A DNA stretch of 64,000 bases from Microbacterium sp. 4R-513 (GTDB taxonomy: Bacteria; Actinomycetota; Actinomycetes; Actinomycetales; Microbacteriaceae). A model generated the notes under the pieces. It worked only from the letters and a program-made list of their open reading frames with translations, did no database searches and was not told the origin of the DNA. The stretch is taken from the NCBI RefSeq assembly GCF_011046485.1, contig NZ_CP049256.1, positions 744,001 to 808,000 of the forward strand, in the 5' to 3' direction. Positions 9,275-18,630 of the stretch are shown here, piece by piece; positions within the stretch are counted from its first letter, which is position 1; each line of letters starts with the position of its first letter. The translations under genes were made by a program, and so were the position numbers.

Positions 9275-9961
9275 ATGCCCGCCACTCCCCTGCCGCCGAG
9301 CGGTGACGTCCCGAAGGCCAAGACGTGCGATGCGAGCGGCATGGCCGAGATCCATCGCATGTACAAGGCGGGGTTCGGCGAGGCGCCGCGTCTCGTGAGG
9401 GGAGTCGCCCAGGGCGACACCGCACACGCCGAGGTCGTCGCGGGCCAGCTCGACCTGCTGTCGGCAGCGCTGCACGCCCACCACGAGGGCGAGGACGAGC
9501 GGCTCTGGGCGCCCCTGGCCGAGCGCGCCCCGGCGTGCGCCGTGCACGTCGAGCGCATGAAGCAGCACCACGCCGAGCTGCTCGTGCACCTGAACGCGAT
9601 GGATGCCGCGCTGCCGGCGTGGCGACGGTCGGCGGGGACCATGGATGCCGCGCCCCTCCTGGCGGCGCTCGACGGCGTCAACGGAGCCCTGGCGGTGCAC
9701 CTGCCCGACGAGGAGACGAACATCGTGCCGGTCATGGAGACGGTCATCACCCAGCCCGAGGTGGAGTGGTTCTCGGAGCACGGCCGCAAGGCGACTCCGA
9801 AGGGGCAGACCTGGAACTCGCTCGGACTCATCCTCGAGTCGCAGCCCGACGGCGGCGATCAGTGGATGCGCAAGAACCTGCCCGGGCCCGTGCGGCTGCT
9901 CTGGCGCTGGGTCGGCAAGCCGAAGTACGCGAAGCACCGCGCCGCCCTCGAAGGGCGCTGA
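9275..9961 (+). CDS. hemerythrin HHE-domain protein
   Basis: 228 residues. Histidines and acidic residues are spaced along four helices ([45 protein letters not shown]), as in hemerythrin HHE domains that bind a di-iron centre. Such proteins sense or carry oxygen or nitric oxide, or act in iron and oxidative-stress biology; the exact role cannot be read here. An AAGGAG site is seven to eight bases before the ATG at 9275, and a TAGCGT -10-like element lies about 30 bases further up. Confidence 0.82.
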   Translation: MPATPLPPSGDVPKAKTCDASGMAEIHRMYKAGFGEAPRLVRGVAQGDTAHAEVVAGQLDLLSAALHAHHEGEDERLWAPLAERAPACAVHVERMKQHHAELLVHLNAMDAALPAWRRSAGTMDAAPLLAALDGVNGALAVHLPDEETNIVPVMETVITQPEVEWFSEHGRKATPKGQTWNSLGLILESQPDGGDQWMRKNLPGPVRLLWRWVGKPKYAKHRAALEGR

Positions 9962-9971
9962 CCCGGCCTGA

Positions 9972-10611
9972 TCAGGCCAGGCCGTGCTCGAAGGCGAAGA
10001 CCACGAGCTGCACGCGGTCGCGCAGTCCGAGCTTCGTGAGGATGCGGCTGATGTGTGTCTTCACCGTCGCCTCCGAGAGGAACTCGCGGGCCGCGATCTC
10101 GGCGTTGGAGAGCCCCCGCGCGGCCAGTGCGAAGATCTCGCGCTCGCGGTCGGTCAGCTCGCTGTAGGCGGGCGGCACCGGCTGGGGCGACGCATCCGTG
10201 AAGTGCGCGAACAGGTCGCGGGTGGCCGATGCCGCGATCACGGCCGACCCCGCGTGCACCGTGCGGATCGCCGCGAGGAGGAACTCCGGGTCGGCGTCCT
10301 TGAGCAGGAACCCACTCGCGCCCTGGCGGATCGCGCGGGCCGCCGCCTCGTCGAGGTCGAACGTCGTCAGCATGACGATGCGCGGGGGGCGCGTCGTCGC
10401 GCAGCAGCTCCACCGTCGCGGCGAGGCCGTCGAGCACGGGCATGCGGATGTCCATCAGCACGACGTCGGGCCGCGTCGCCCGAACGACCGCAAGAGCCTC
10501 GCGACCGTCGGATGCCTCGCCCACCACCTCCAAGTCGGGCTGGGAGTCGACGAGCATCCGGATGCCGGCGCGGAACAGGGCCTGGTCGTCGACCAGCACG
10601 ACCCGGATCAT
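9972..10611 (-). pseudogene. NarL/LuxR-type response regulator, apparent frameshift
   Basis: The receiver domain ([20 protein letters not shown], phospho-acceptor in [13 protein letters not shown]) is in one frame up to about 10390. The rest, from [12 protein letters not shown] through the LuxR helix-turn-helix ([22 protein letters not shown]) to the stop, is in another. The break lies at a run of six G (plus strand 10384-10389). With five, the protein would read [12 protein letters not shown] without interruption, the normal receiver sequence. Either the sequence has one extra base or the gene is inactivated. It overlaps the kinase gene by ATGA, so the two form one operon. Confidence 0.85.
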
Positions 10612-11759
10612 GCGGCCGCCCCGACCGGGAGACTCGCCCGGACCACGAACGCCCCGTCGACCGCTTCGGCGGTGAGGCTCCCGCCGGCGAGCTGGGCACG
10701 CTCGCGCATGCCGATGACGCCGTGTCCCGCGCCGGGCGCGGCATCCGTCTTCGTCCGATTCCGCACCGAGAGGTCGACGCGGTCCGCGAGCCAGGCGATC
10801 CGCACATTCACCGTCCCCCCGTCGCCGTGGCGCAGGGCATTCGTGAGGGCCTCCTGAAGCACGCGGTACACGGCGAGCTGCACGGCGGCCGGGGGCTCGC
10901 CCGGCGGGGCGGGGTCGATGTCGACGCGCAGGTCGACGCCCGCAGCCCGCACCTGCGCGTAGAGCTCTTCGAGGTCGGCCAGGGTCGGCTGCGGGCCGTC
11001 GCCCTGGCTGTGGCGCAGCTGCGACAGGAGCAGCCGCACGTCCGCGAGCGCCGAACGGGCCGTCGACGAGATGGTGCCGAGGGCGGCCGTGGCGACCGTG
11101 GGATCGGATGCCGCGGCATACCGCGCCCCGTCGGCCTGCGCGATGACGACGGCGAGCGAGTGCGCCACGACGTCGTGCATGTCGCGTGCGATCCGCACCC
11201 GCTCCTGCTCCGCGACGGTCTCCTCCTCGGCGCGGCGCTGCGCTTCGCGGGTGACCCGCGCGCGCAGTGCCGTGCGGACGAGCGCGCCGACCGTCCACGC
11301 GAGCATCAGCGCGAACGTCGCCGCGATGAGCACGGCCGCCGCCGTCGTGATCGTGGACCAGTCGAGCCCCGTGACGACGACCGGTCCCGCGAAGAGGTAG
11401 AGCGTGATGACGGCCGCGCCGACGATCGTCGACGAGAACCCGAGCCAGAAGACCAGGCGCGATCCATACGCCGCCGTGGCGTACAGCACGGCGAAGATCG
11501 CGAAGTCGGCGAATCCGGGGCTGCGGCCGAAGCTCATCTGTACGATCGCGCCCAGCCACGCGAGGCCGAGCGACAGGCCCGGCGAGAGCCGGCGCACCGC
11601 GAGCGCCCCCGCGAAGATCACGACGACGAGCGCCGTCCCGAGCGCGTTGCTGTCGACGGTCCGTCCCAGCGCGATCTCGATGGGGGCCGCGACAGCGGCG
11701 AAGAGGCCCGCGAGCAGGACGTCGACGACGATCTGGGCGGTCGTGAGGCGGCGGAACAT
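10608..11759 (-). CDS. two-component sensor histidine kinase (HisKA_3 type)
   Basis: 383 residues. The N-terminal ~170 hold about five membrane segments. The dimerisation and phospho-acceptor region is [20 protein letters not shown], and the ATP-binding end includes LTNALRHG and [14 protein letters not shown]. This is the NarL-partner kinase type common in actinobacteria. I take the ATG at 11759, since TAGCGT sits seven bases upstream and membrane homology begins there; the longer upstream frame is hairpin sequence. Its partner is the frameshifted regulator directly downstream, and the signal is unknown. Confidence 0.9.
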   Translation of the reverse strand: MFRRLTTAQIVVDVLLAGLFAAVAAPIEIALGRTVDSNALGTALVVVIFAGALAVRRLSPGLSLGLAWLGAIVQMSFGRSPGFADFAIFAVLYATAAYGSRLVFWLGFSSTIVGAAVITLYLFAGPVVVTGLDWSTITTAAAVLIAATFALMLAWTVGALVRTALRARVTREAQRRAEEETVAEQERVRIARDMHDVVAHSLAVVIAQADGARYAAASDPTVATAALGTISSTARSALADVRLLLSQLRHSQGDGPQPTLADLEELYAQVRAAGVDLRVDIDPAPPGEPPAAVQLAVYRVLQEALTNALRHGDGGTVNVRIAWLADRVDLSVRNRTKTDAAPGAGHGVIGMRERAQLAGGSLTAEAVDGAFVVRASLPVGAAA

Positions 11760-11842
11760 CGGCTTCACGCTACGGGACGACGGGATGCCGCGGCATCCGT
11801 CGCGCGATGTATCCACGTCGTCCTGCCGGCGGACACGACGCG

Positions 11843-11875
11843 GGTCCGGGATGCCTGCCGAGGGCATCCCGGACC
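11843..11875. terminator. 13-bp stem hairpin after the PadR/membrane-protein operon
   Basis: Arms GGTCCGGGATGCC and its exact complement are separated by 7 bases. The hairpin lies 80 bases downstream of the minus-strand membrane-protein gene and upstream of the kinase promoter. It is a likely factor-independent terminator without a U-tract. Confidence 0.6.
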
Positions 11876-11954
11876 GCGGGCCGGCACGTGCGGGGTCGCG
11901 GCGGAGCCGCGGCCGTGCCGGGTCGAGGAGCGAGGGGGCTGCGCCCCTCGCGGG

Positions 11955-12815
11955 TCAGGCGACGAGCGTCGGGGCGTTCACCGACTCCACGGTGCGCGTG
12001 GCGGGCGCTCGAGTGGCGACGAGGAGGGCGATGCCCGCGCCGAGGATGATCAGAGCGATGCCGAAGGCGACGAACGGCGACGTCACGGCACCCGGAGCGA
12101 GACCGAGCATCGGCATGATCGCCGCCGCACCCAGAAGCAGTCCCCCGAGTGCCCCGCCCGCTCGGGCGAGAGCACCGGGAGCGCTGCAGCGGGCGACCTG
12201 GAAGAGCGCCCCGGCCGCCACGGCCAGGCCGAAGATCATCAGCGGCGGCAGCCAGTACGCGACGACGGTCGGCAGGGACCCCATGGCGACGAGCGCTGCG
12301 CTCGTGCGCGGCGCCTTGTAGCTGCAGGCGATCCCCGCGACGAGGATCGCGAGGTAGGTGAAGCACTGCGCTGCCGCCTCGGGGAGCGGCGCGTAGTCGC
12401 CCACGAGGTTGTCGATGCCGGCGCTGAGGAAGATCGCGGCGAGCACGGCGGCTCCTGCGACCCACCACCAGCGGGCGAGGGTGTTTCCGAGAGGGTTCAT
12501 GGCGGATGCCTTTCGTTCGGCCCGCTGACCCCGCATCGCCAGGCGCTGTGTTCGTACCCACAGCAGGTCGTCGGGCACGCCGCCCACGACCCGCCACGCG
12601 ATCGACCCGGCGACGGCGACGGATCGCCTGCCGGTCTCGCGTGCTTCGGCCCGCTGCTCCCACAGGTCGGACTCGATCTCGGCACGGCGACGCTCGGCCG
12701 CCTCCGTGCCCACGAGTCCGGAGTACCAGCGGACCCAGTGCCGGGCGACGGCCGCGGCGGCTTCGGCCGCCCGGTCGTCACCCGCACTCCGGTTCGGAGC
12801 CGTCGTGGCGCTCAT
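11955..12815 (-). CDS. membrane protein with PadR-associated permease-prefix domain
   Basis: 286 residues. The first ~100 are soluble: RHWVRWYSGLVG followed by a charged helix and VPDDLLWVRTQRL, a pattern seen in the short domain that often follows PadR regulators in actinobacteria. The rest has about six membrane segments. It overlaps the padR stop by ATGA, so the repressor and this protein are co-translated and probably co-regulated. Transport or signalling activity cannot be inferred. Confidence 0.78.
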   Translation of the reverse strand: MSATTAPNRSAGDDRAAEAAAAVARHWVRWYSGLVGTEAAERRRAEIESDLWEQRAEARETGRRSVAVAGSIAWRVVGGVPDDLLWVRTQRLAMRGQRAERKASAMNPLGNTLARWWWVAGAAVLAAIFLSAGIDNLVGDYAPLPEAAAQCFTYLAILVAGIACSYKAPRTSAALVAMGSLPTVVAYWLPPLMIFGLAVAAGALFQVARCSAPGALARAGGALGGLLLGAAAIMPMLGLAPGAVTSPFVAFGIALIILGAGIALLVATRAPATRTVESVNAPTLVA

Positions 12816-13165
12816 AGCGCCTCCCACGCGGCGCGCCCGACGGGGGCGACGTGCGCGGTCTCGGCCCGGTGCGCGGCGAGCGCGAGCTGGCCCGCGCCCG
12901 TCACGCCATAGAGACGGCGGCGCGGACGCCCCTCATCCTGCGCGGCTTCGGCATCCTCCCACTCGCTCTCGAGCAGACCGGCCTTCTCGAGCCTGCCGAG
13001 CGCCTTGTAGAGGGTGCCGTGCGCCGTGAGCGTCGACCCGTCGCCGGCGAGCATCTTCGCGAGCGCGAACCCGTGGAAGTGCTCGTCGCCGGACCGGCGC
13101 AGCCGCAGCGCCGCGTCGAGGATCTGCGCCTCGAGAGGCACCAGCGTTCCCGCACGTCGTCTCAT
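12812..13165 (-). CDS. PadR-family transcriptional regulator
   Basis: 117 residues. A winged helix-turn-helix is visible, with GTLYKALGRLEKAGLLESEWE as the recognition and wing region, and a short C-terminal helix for dimerisation. PadR proteins repress detoxification or membrane genes and usually their own promoter. Upstream is a TTGACA and AATACT promoter overlapped by an inverted repeat (listed separately), and AATACT ends seven bases before the ATG, so the mRNA is probably leaderless. Confidence 0.9.
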   Translation of the reverse strand: MRRRAGTLVPLEAQILDAALRLRRSGDEHFHGFALAKMLAGDGSTLTAHGTLYKALGRLEKAGLLESEWEDAEAAQDEGRPRRRLYGVTGAGQLALAAHRAETAHVAPVGRAAWEAL

Positions 13166-13172
13166 GGCTCAC

Positions 13173-13213
13173 AGTATTGAGCAGATATCTTCCCATTGTC
13201 AATAGGAAGATAT
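13173..13213 (-). promoter_or_regulatory. padR promoter with overlapping inverted-repeat operator
   Basis: On the minus strand, -35 TTGACA (13197-13202) and -10 AATACT (13173-13178) are separated by 18 bases. A perfect 9-bp inverted repeat, ATATCTTCC / GGAAGATAT (13185-13193 and 13205-13213, 11-base spacer), covers the -35 and spacer. This is the position expected of an autorepressor operator. The stretch is conspicuously AT-rich against its surroundings. Confidence 0.7.
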
Positions 13214-13231
13214 GGATTCCGTCTGCGGCGG

Positions 13232-14209
13232 CTACTCGCGGGCGGCCCCCGGCGCGTATACCCGCAGCGCCTCGGGCACGACGATGCACCGCAGCACATA
13301 GCCGCGCGGGGTCTCCTCCTCCAGCTCGCCGTCGTGCACATAGATCGAGGGGCCGCCGTCCGCCGCGCGCACCGACAGCGTCAGCTCGCGCACGACGAGC
13401 CGCTCGACATCGGAGTCCGGGGGCATGAGGCGGACCGCGCGGAGGATCGCCGTCGTCTTGCGTCCGAAGGCGAGCGATGCGACGGCGCGCAGCCGGGAGC
13501 CCCGCGCGTGATGGATGCGGACATCAAGAAGGTCGTCGTGGATCGTCTGCCGCTGCATCATCGCGACGCGGTCGGGGGCGTTGCGGCCGACGCTCACGAA
13601 GACCGACCAGACCTTCGCGTGGCGCCCGTCCCTGCCGATGACGACCGGGGTCGCGTCGCGCAGCGCACGCCAGGTCGCCGCCACGCCGCCGAACCACTTG
13701 CCCATGTCGTCCATACGGTCCTCGCGCTCCGCGATGACCTGCGGGTAGGTGCCGACCGAGACCGCGTTGAGCACCGTGACCGGCTCGCCGTCGTCTGCGC
13801 AGACCTCGGCGGCGGTCACCGGCATTCCTTCACCCGCCACCAGCGCATCGATCGCGGCGTCGACGCTCTCGAGCCCGACGGCCCGCGCGAAGTGGTTGAA
13901 GGTGCCGCCCGGGAGCACGAGCAGCGGAAGGCCGTGCTGTCGCGCCAGGTGCGCCATGCGCGACACCGACCCGTCGCCGCCGAGGATGCCCAGCACAGTG
14001 GGCGGGTCCTCGCCCTCGATCGCGCGGGCGACGACATCGCTCAGCAGCTCTCCCTCGAGGAGCTCGTGCACCCGCGCCTCGGGGAGCCGCTCGCCGATCA
14101 GACCGCCGGGATCGCGCCGGATCACATCCCGCCCCGACTGCGGATTCCGCACGATGAGCACACCCGCACCCGTCGGATGCGGCTCGAGAGACTTCCCCTG
14201 CTTCCCCAT
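13232..14209 (-). CDS. diacylglycerol kinase-family lipid kinase
   Basis: 325 residues. The DAGK catalytic domain has IVRNPQSGRD near residue 20 (nucleotide loop), LGILGGDGSVSRMAH (GGDGS, the family signature) and LPGGTFNHFARAVG. The C-terminal half is the YegS/BmrU-like beta domain. It probably phosphorylates a diacylglycerol or a related lipid at the membrane; the substrate is not defined. The ATG at 14209 is preceded at six bases by TAGCCT (leaderless pattern). Confidence 0.87.
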   Translation of the reverse strand: MGKQGKSLEPHPTGAGVLIVRNPQSGRDVIRRDPGGLIGERLPEARVHELLEGELLSDVVARAIEGEDPPTVLGILGGDGSVSRMAHLARQHGLPLLVLPGGTFNHFARAVGLESVDAAIDALVAGEGMPVTAAEVCADDGEPVTVLNAVSVGTYPQVIAEREDRMDDMGKWFGGVAATWRALRDATPVVIGRDGRHAKVWSVFVSVGRNAPDRVAMMQRQTIHDDLLDVRIHHARGSRLRAVASLAFGRKTTAILRAVRLMPPDSDVERLVVRELTLSVRAADGGPSIYVHDGELEEETPRGYVLRCIVVPEALRVYAPGAARE

Positions 14210-14218
14210 CCGGGGAGG

Positions 14219-14737
14219 CTATCGGTCCGGGCCCGCCACGTCGTCCCCTTGCGCGGGCTCGACCGGCCGGTTCTCGTAGAAGGTCTGGAGCACCACTGTC
14301 GTGCGCGTGTTGACCGACGCCGCCAGACGGATGTCGCGGATGAGGGCTTCCAGCTCGCGCGGCGACGGGACCCGCACGAAGAGCATGTAGCTCGCGTCGC
14401 CCGCGATGGAGTGGCAGGCCTCGATCGCCGTGAGGTGCTCGAGCAGCTCGGGCGCGTTGTCCGGCTGAGCGGGATCGAGCGGCGTGATCTCGATGAATGC
14501 CGCGAGCGGCCGGCCCACCGCCTCCGGGTCGAGCACCGCGCGGTAGCCGACGATGACCCCGCGGGCCTCGAGGCGACGCAGGCGCGCCTGGACGGCCGAG
14601 ACCGACAGGCCGACGGCCTTCGACATGTCGGCGAGCGTCGCTCGCGCGTCGCGTGACACCTCGCGGATGATGCTCGCATCGACCGGATCGTCGACGCGGG
14701 CGGGCGGCATCCCGTCCGTCGTCTGGTCACCACTCAT
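14219..14737 (-). CDS. Lrp/AsnC-family transcriptional regulator
   Basis: 172 residues. An N-terminal helix-turn-helix (DASIIREVSRDARATLADMS, then SVSAVQARLRRLEARGVI) and a C-terminal RAM/AsnC ligand domain (residues ~75-160) are clear. Such regulators bind amino acids. It is divergent from the DUF6421 gene, and repeated AGGATTTC/GAAATC elements lie between them. That context suggests it controls the DUF6421, SDR and aldolase locus (inference). I use the ATG at 14737; a GTG 30 bases up is also in frame. Confidence 0.88.
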   Translation of the reverse strand: MSGDQTTDGMPPARVDDPVDASIIREVSRDARATLADMSKAVGLSVSAVQARLRRLEARGVIVGYRAVLDPEAVGRPLAAFIEITPLDPAQPDNAPELLEHLTAIEACHSIAGDASYMLFVRVPSPRELEALIRDIRLAASVNTRTTVVLQTFYENRPVEPAQGDDVAGPDR

Positions 14738-14859
14738 GTGCGTGAGGTTATCCCCTTTGACCCGCACCGGAAGGATTTCGGCGCGGGATCGATTTGGCCG
14801 GAGGATTTCCGTAGAATGTCGAAATCATCCGTCCACCCGACATCCGATCGGAGGTCCAC
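14738..14859. promoter_or_regulatory. divergent control region between the AsnC regulator and DUF6421
   Basis: AGGATTTC occurs at 14772-14779 and again at 14802-14809, exactly 30 bases apart (about three helical turns). The second copy pairs with an inverted GAAATC at 14821-14826. TAGAAT (14812-14817) is a good -10 for the DUF6421 gene, which also has a GGAGG site before its ATG. The spacing of the repeats suits an oligomeric Lrp/AsnC protein, but binding is inferred. Confidence 0.5.
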
Positions 14860-16317
14860 ATGTCCATCAGCCACATGCACGAAGGTGCGGTCGAGGCGAT
14901 CATCGGTGAGCCCGAGGTCGTCGAGGACACCCTCCGGCACGAGGTGCGGACGGGACCTGCCGCTGATGTCGAGCACAGCCCGGCATGGCACCGGCTCAAG
15001 GATGCCGCGACGAACCTGCAGACGATGCAGGCCAAGGACGGCTCGATCCCCGACCCGGCCGACCACGCCGAGGCTCGGGTCTGCGTCGAGGTCATCGTCG
15101 GGGCGATCCGCGAGCTGGCGCCGCTCTTCCCCCACGATGCGGATTACCTCGCGGCTTCCGAGCGCGACTTCGAGCGGTGGGCGGACGGCGGCTTCGGCAT
15201 CCCGGACTTCCTCGATTCGCTTGTGGCGTTCCAGCCGCAGCAGCATCGGATCGACGGCATCCGTCACCTCGTGGTCTTCCCGATGTACACGCAGAACGGC
15301 TCGGCCGATCGATTCGTCGAGGCGCTGATCGTCGAGGTCATCTGGCCGGACTTCATCGCGCAGCTCGAAGCGGGCGACTACGGCAACAAGCTGTTCGTCT
15401 CGCTGCGGCTCGTCGACTTCACGCCCGGATACGACACCAACTCGGCCGTCCTGTTCCCCGAGACGGTCGCGATGCGGGAGATCCCCGCCTTCACGTGGGG
15501 CGCGATCTTCCAGGACCGCGAGGCCGCGCGCTACCGCCGGGTCGTCCACGCCGCCGCCGAGATCACCAAGCTCGACCTTCCCGCCGAGGCGGCGGCGATG
15601 CTCGACGACCAGGCGCTGAGCGAGAAGACCTTCGTGATGTGGGACATCATCCACGACCGCACCCACATGCGCGGCGACCTGCCGTTCGACCCGTTCATGA
15701 TCAAGCAGCGGATGCCGTACTTCCTGTACTCGCTCGAAGAGCTGCGCTGCGACCTCACCGCGTTCCGAGAGTGCGTGGCCATCGAGCAGCGTCTGGCCGC
15801 CCGCGCCGGCGACCTCGATGCGACCGAGACCGAGATGCTGCAGCACGCGAAGCTCGTGCAGTACGCCGTGATCTTCGACCGGATCTTCCGGTTCGCGATC
15901 ACGGGCACGCGCGTGCGCAACTACGACGGTCTCGGCGGACAGCTGCTGTTCGCCTGGCTGCACCAGCGCAACGTGCTGCACTGGACCGACACGTCGCTCG
16001 CCTTCGACTGGGACGACGTGCCCGCAGCGGTCGTGGCGCTCGGCGACGCCATCGACGAGCTCTACTGGCGCTCGATCGACCGTCCGAAGACGGCGCACTG
16101 GCTCGCCGCGTACGACCTCGTGCGCGGCACGCTGACGCCCAACCCGGCGTCGGTTTGGGCGCGCGGTCTCTCGGACGAGGTGCTCGCCGGCATGCCGAAG
16201 GGCTACACGGACGCCGTCCTCGACGACGAGTTCCCGCTCTCGATGTTCTACGAGGCGCTCGAGAAGAAGATGCGCCCCGTCATCGAGTCGACCTCGGGCA
16301 TCCGCGGCACCGACTGA
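14860..16317 (+). CDS. DUF6421 family protein
   Basis: 485 residues, acidic, with no signal peptide or membrane segment. I recognise the DUF6421 family, to my knowledge confined mostly to actinobacteria and without known function. The sequence is rich in aromatic and charged residues; conserved-looking stretches include MWDIIHDRTHMRGDLPFDPF and QYAVIFDRIFRFA. The His/Asp-rich HDRTH could hold a metal, but that is a guess. A GGAGG ribosome site precedes the ATG. Its neighbours are an AsnC regulator, an MFS transporter, an SDR and a threonine-aldolase-like enzyme. Confidence 0.8.
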   Translation: MSISHMHEGAVEAIIGEPEVVEDTLRHEVRTGPAADVEHSPAWHRLKDAATNLQTMQAKDGSIPDPADHAEARVCVEVIVGAIRELAPLFPHDADYLAASERDFERWADGGFGIPDFLDSLVAFQPQQHRIDGIRHLVVFPMYTQNGSADRFVEALIVEVIWPDFIAQLEAGDYGNKLFVSLRLVDFTPGYDTNSAVLFPETVAMREIPAFTWGAIFQDREAARYRRVVHAAAEITKLDLPAEAAAMLDDQALSEKTFVMWDIIHDRTHMRGDLPFDPFMIKQRMPYFLYSLEELRCDLTAFRECVAIEQRLAARAGDLDATETEMLQHAKLVQYAVIFDRIFRFAITGTRVRNYDGLGGQLLFAWLHQRNVLHWTDTSLAFDWDDVPAAVVALGDAIDELYWRSIDRPKTAHWLAAYDLVRGTLTPNPASVWARGLSDEVLAGMPKGYTDAVLDDEFPLSMFYEALEKKMRPVIESTSGIRGTD

Positions 16318-16344
16318 CCTCGGTCGCCTCGGAGACGAGGTGGC

Positions 16345-17808
16345 TCAGCGGCCCGAGCTCTCTGGGGCGGGCTCGGTCGCTGCGCCCGCGGCGGGCGGCG
16401 TGGCGACGGATGCCTCGGCATCCGTCCCCGCCGCGTCGCTCGTCGCGCCCGTCTCGCCCGTCTCGTACTCCCGCGAGAGGGTGCGGTAGGAGCGCGTCGT
16501 GAAGGCGAGGAGCGCCAGCACGACCATGATGAACCCCGAGACCAGGAACACCAGGGCGATCCCGCGCGCCTCCCCCTCGCCCAGGAGCCACCCCCACGTC
16601 TGCTGACCCGCCTCGGAGTTCATATAGGGGATGATCCAGAACTGCGCGATCGGCGCGATGAGGAAGGCCGTGATGGGTGCCGCGGCCGCCTCGAACGCCT
16701 GGGCGAAGCCGAAGACGCGCCCCTGCGTCGCATAGGGCACGACCCGCTGGATCACGGTCTGCTCGGACGCCTCGACGACCGGGATGATGCACATGTACAG
16801 CCAGATCCCGAGGGCGTAGAGCCACCACCACTCACGGATCGTGAAGAGGCTGCCGAGGACGCCCATCACGATGACGAAGAGGAGCATCGTGCGGATGGGG
16901 TTCTTGCCCAGACCGAACTTCGCCACGAACGCGCCGCCGATGATGAAGCCCGTCGCCGTGACGCCGAGCACGACTCCCCACCACTCGACCGGGAAGAGCG
17001 TCAGGCCGTAGGGGTCCATGAGCGCCATGTAGACGCCGCCGATGAGGTTGTTGAGCGTCGAGAAGATGATGAGCGCGAAGAGCCCCGAGACCGCGGCGAC
17101 GGCCCGGACGCTGCCGCGGAAGTCGATGAACGGAAGCTTCTCGCCCGAGGCGGCCGGCTTCGCCTCGGGAATGCGGATCAGCATGAGGTGGAGGAGCGCC
17201 GCGGCCGTCAGGACGAGAGCGATGACGAGTGTCCAGCCCATTCCCAGGAGGCCGATCGCGAGGCCGCTGAAGATGCTCGTGACCATGAAGGCCATGCCCT
17301 GCACGGTGCCGACCAGCCCGTTGGCGTTGGCGTGCCTTTCGACGGGCACGAGGAGGGTGACGGTCGTCGAGAGGGCGATGCTGCGGAGGTTCTCGACGAC
17401 GGCGCCGGCCAGGATGATCGCGGAGAAGATCCAGAACCAGGGCTGACCGAGGTCGATGAGGGTGGGTTCGCCGAGCGCGATCCACATGGCGCCGGCGATG
17501 AGGAACGCCGCCAGCGTGACGAAGCCCGACAGCACCATGACGCGGTGCTTGCGATGACGGTCGACGACGGTGCCGAACAGCATCCCGAACAGCGCGATCA
17601 GCAGCATGTAGACGCCGCCGATGACGCCCGTGGCGAGGACCGACTTCGTCTCGAGGTAGGCCCAGAACGTCAGCGCGAACCACAGGAAGCTCGTCGTGAT
17701 GTTCGCGACGGCGGTGTTGACGAGCACCTGGATGAAGATGCGCATACCCCCGGGCGGCGCGAGCACGGTCTCGCGAGGGGCGTCCGAAGGGCCGGTGTCG
17801 GAGGCCAT
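16345..17808 (-). CDS. MFS transporter
   Basis: 487 residues with about twelve membrane segments. The family loop between segments 2 and 3 is visible as GMLFGTVVDRHRKHRVMVLSG. It has an Ala/Pro/Glu-rich cytoplasmic tail of ~50 residues. The overall pattern resembles MFS exporters of the macrolide-efflux/EntS type. TAGCCT lies six bases before the ATG (leaderless pattern). It is set between DUF6421 and the SDR gene but on the opposite strand, so it may serve the same pathway by removing a product (inference). Confidence 0.86.
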   Translation of the reverse strand: MASDTGPSDAPRETVLAPPGGMRIFIQVLVNTAVANITTSFLWFALTFWAYLETKSVLATGVIGGVYMLLIALFGMLFGTVVDRHRKHRVMVLSGFVTLAAFLIAGAMWIALGEPTLIDLGQPWFWIFSAIILAGAVVENLRSIALSTTVTLLVPVERHANANGLVGTVQGMAFMVTSIFSGLAIGLLGMGWTLVIALVLTAAALLHLMLIRIPEAKPAASGEKLPFIDFRGSVRAVAAVSGLFALIIFSTLNNLIGGVYMALMDPYGLTLFPVEWWGVVLGVTATGFIIGGAFVAKFGLGKNPIRTMLLFVIVMGVLGSLFTIREWWWLYALGIWLYMCIIPVVEASEQTVIQRVVPYATQGRVFGFAQAFEAAAAPITAFLIAPIAQFWIIPYMNSEAGQQTWGWLLGEGEARGIALVFLVSGFIMVVLALLAFTTRSYRTLSREYETGETGATSDAAGTDAEASVATPPAAGAATEPAPESSGR

Positions 17809-17866
17809 GGGGCGAGGCTAACGGGCGGCTCCGACACGCGTAAACCCCGAGTGGGAGGATGGACCC

Positions 17867-18538
17867 ATGACGACGTCGTTGGCGGGCCGCACGATCCTGT
17901 TGTCCGGCGGCACGAGCGCCGTGGGCGAGGCGGCCGCGCGGACGGCCCTGGATCGCGGAGCGACAGTGGTGGTGGCCGGGCACGATCCGGCCAAGCTCGA
18001 CCGCATGGCGGAGGCTCTTCCGGGCGTGCGCGGAGCGGCGTGCGACCTGACCGACGAAGCGGCGGTCCGCGGGCTCGCGGACGAGCTGCACGCCGACGTC
18101 GGGCGCATCGACGGCGTCCTGCACCTCGTCGGCGGCTGGCGCGGCGGCGGCGGCCTCGCGGGTCAGACCGACGACGACTTCCGCTTCCTCGAGCGGTCGC
18201 TGACCGCGCTCCGCCATGTCACCCGTGCCTTCGACGACGACCTGCGCTCGTCCCCGGCAGGCCGCCTCGCGATCGTCTCGTCGACGGCGGTGGCCCGTCC
18301 GCTCGCCGGCGGCGCGAACTACGCGGCCGTCAAGGCGGCGAGCGAGGCATGGACGCGCGCCGTCGCTCAGGGCTTCGCGAAGGCGGCACGGGATGCCTCG
18401 CAGCCGCTGGCCGCGGCATCCGTCGTCTTCCGCGTGAAGGCCCTCGACGGACTGGAGCAGACCCTGGCCGACGCGTTCACCGGTCTGTGGGCCGCCGACG
18501 CGGCCGACGTCAACGACACGGTCGTGACGCTCGGCTGA
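17867..18538 (+). CDS. short-chain dehydrogenase/reductase (SDR)
   Basis: 223 residues. The nucleotide motif is present but altered (LLSGGTSAVGEA for TGxxxGxG), and the catalytic YxxxK appears as NYAAVKAA with upstream VSSTA for the catalytic Ser. Cofactor preference is unclear. It is followed after 92 bases by the aldolase-like gene on the same strand, so co-transcription is plausible. The C-terminus is short compared with classical SDRs. Confidence 0.82.
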   Translation: MTTSLAGRTILLSGGTSAVGEAAARTALDRGATVVVAGHDPAKLDRMAEALPGVRGAACDLTDEAAVRGLADELHADVGRIDGVLHLVGGWRGGGGLAGQTDDDFRFLERSLTALRHVTRAFDDDLRSSPAGRLAIVSSTAVARPLAGGANYAAVKAASEAWTRAVAQGFAKAARDASQPLAAASVVFRVKALDGLEQTLADAFTGLWAADAADVNDTVVTLG

Positions 18539-18558
18539 ACGGGACCGGAGGGGCCGGC

Positions 18559-18589
18559 GTTCCACCCCTCCACGAGCTCAGGGACCGGG
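18559..18589 (+). repeat. degenerate copy of a ~30-base dispersed repeat
   Basis: The stretch ends in GAGCTCAGGGACCGGG and matches, with a few changes, the two copies embedded in the Lhr helicase gene at 28621 and 28702. Here it is intergenic, between the SDR and threonine-aldolase-like genes. Confidence 0.55.
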
Positions 18590-18630
18590 CGGGGCGGGGG
18601 GCCGGGGGCGGCGAAGTAGATTGGTGGATC

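Noticed and set aside
10190..10400. Programmed frameshifting in the response regulator
   Set aside because: The break is simply one base at a G run; I see no slippery heptamer with a downstream structure, and kinase-partner regulators are not known to use it.
9984..12911. 975-codon plus-strand open frame across the two-component genes
   Set aside because: The composition is the mirror of real kinase, regulator and membrane genes; the length results from high GC.
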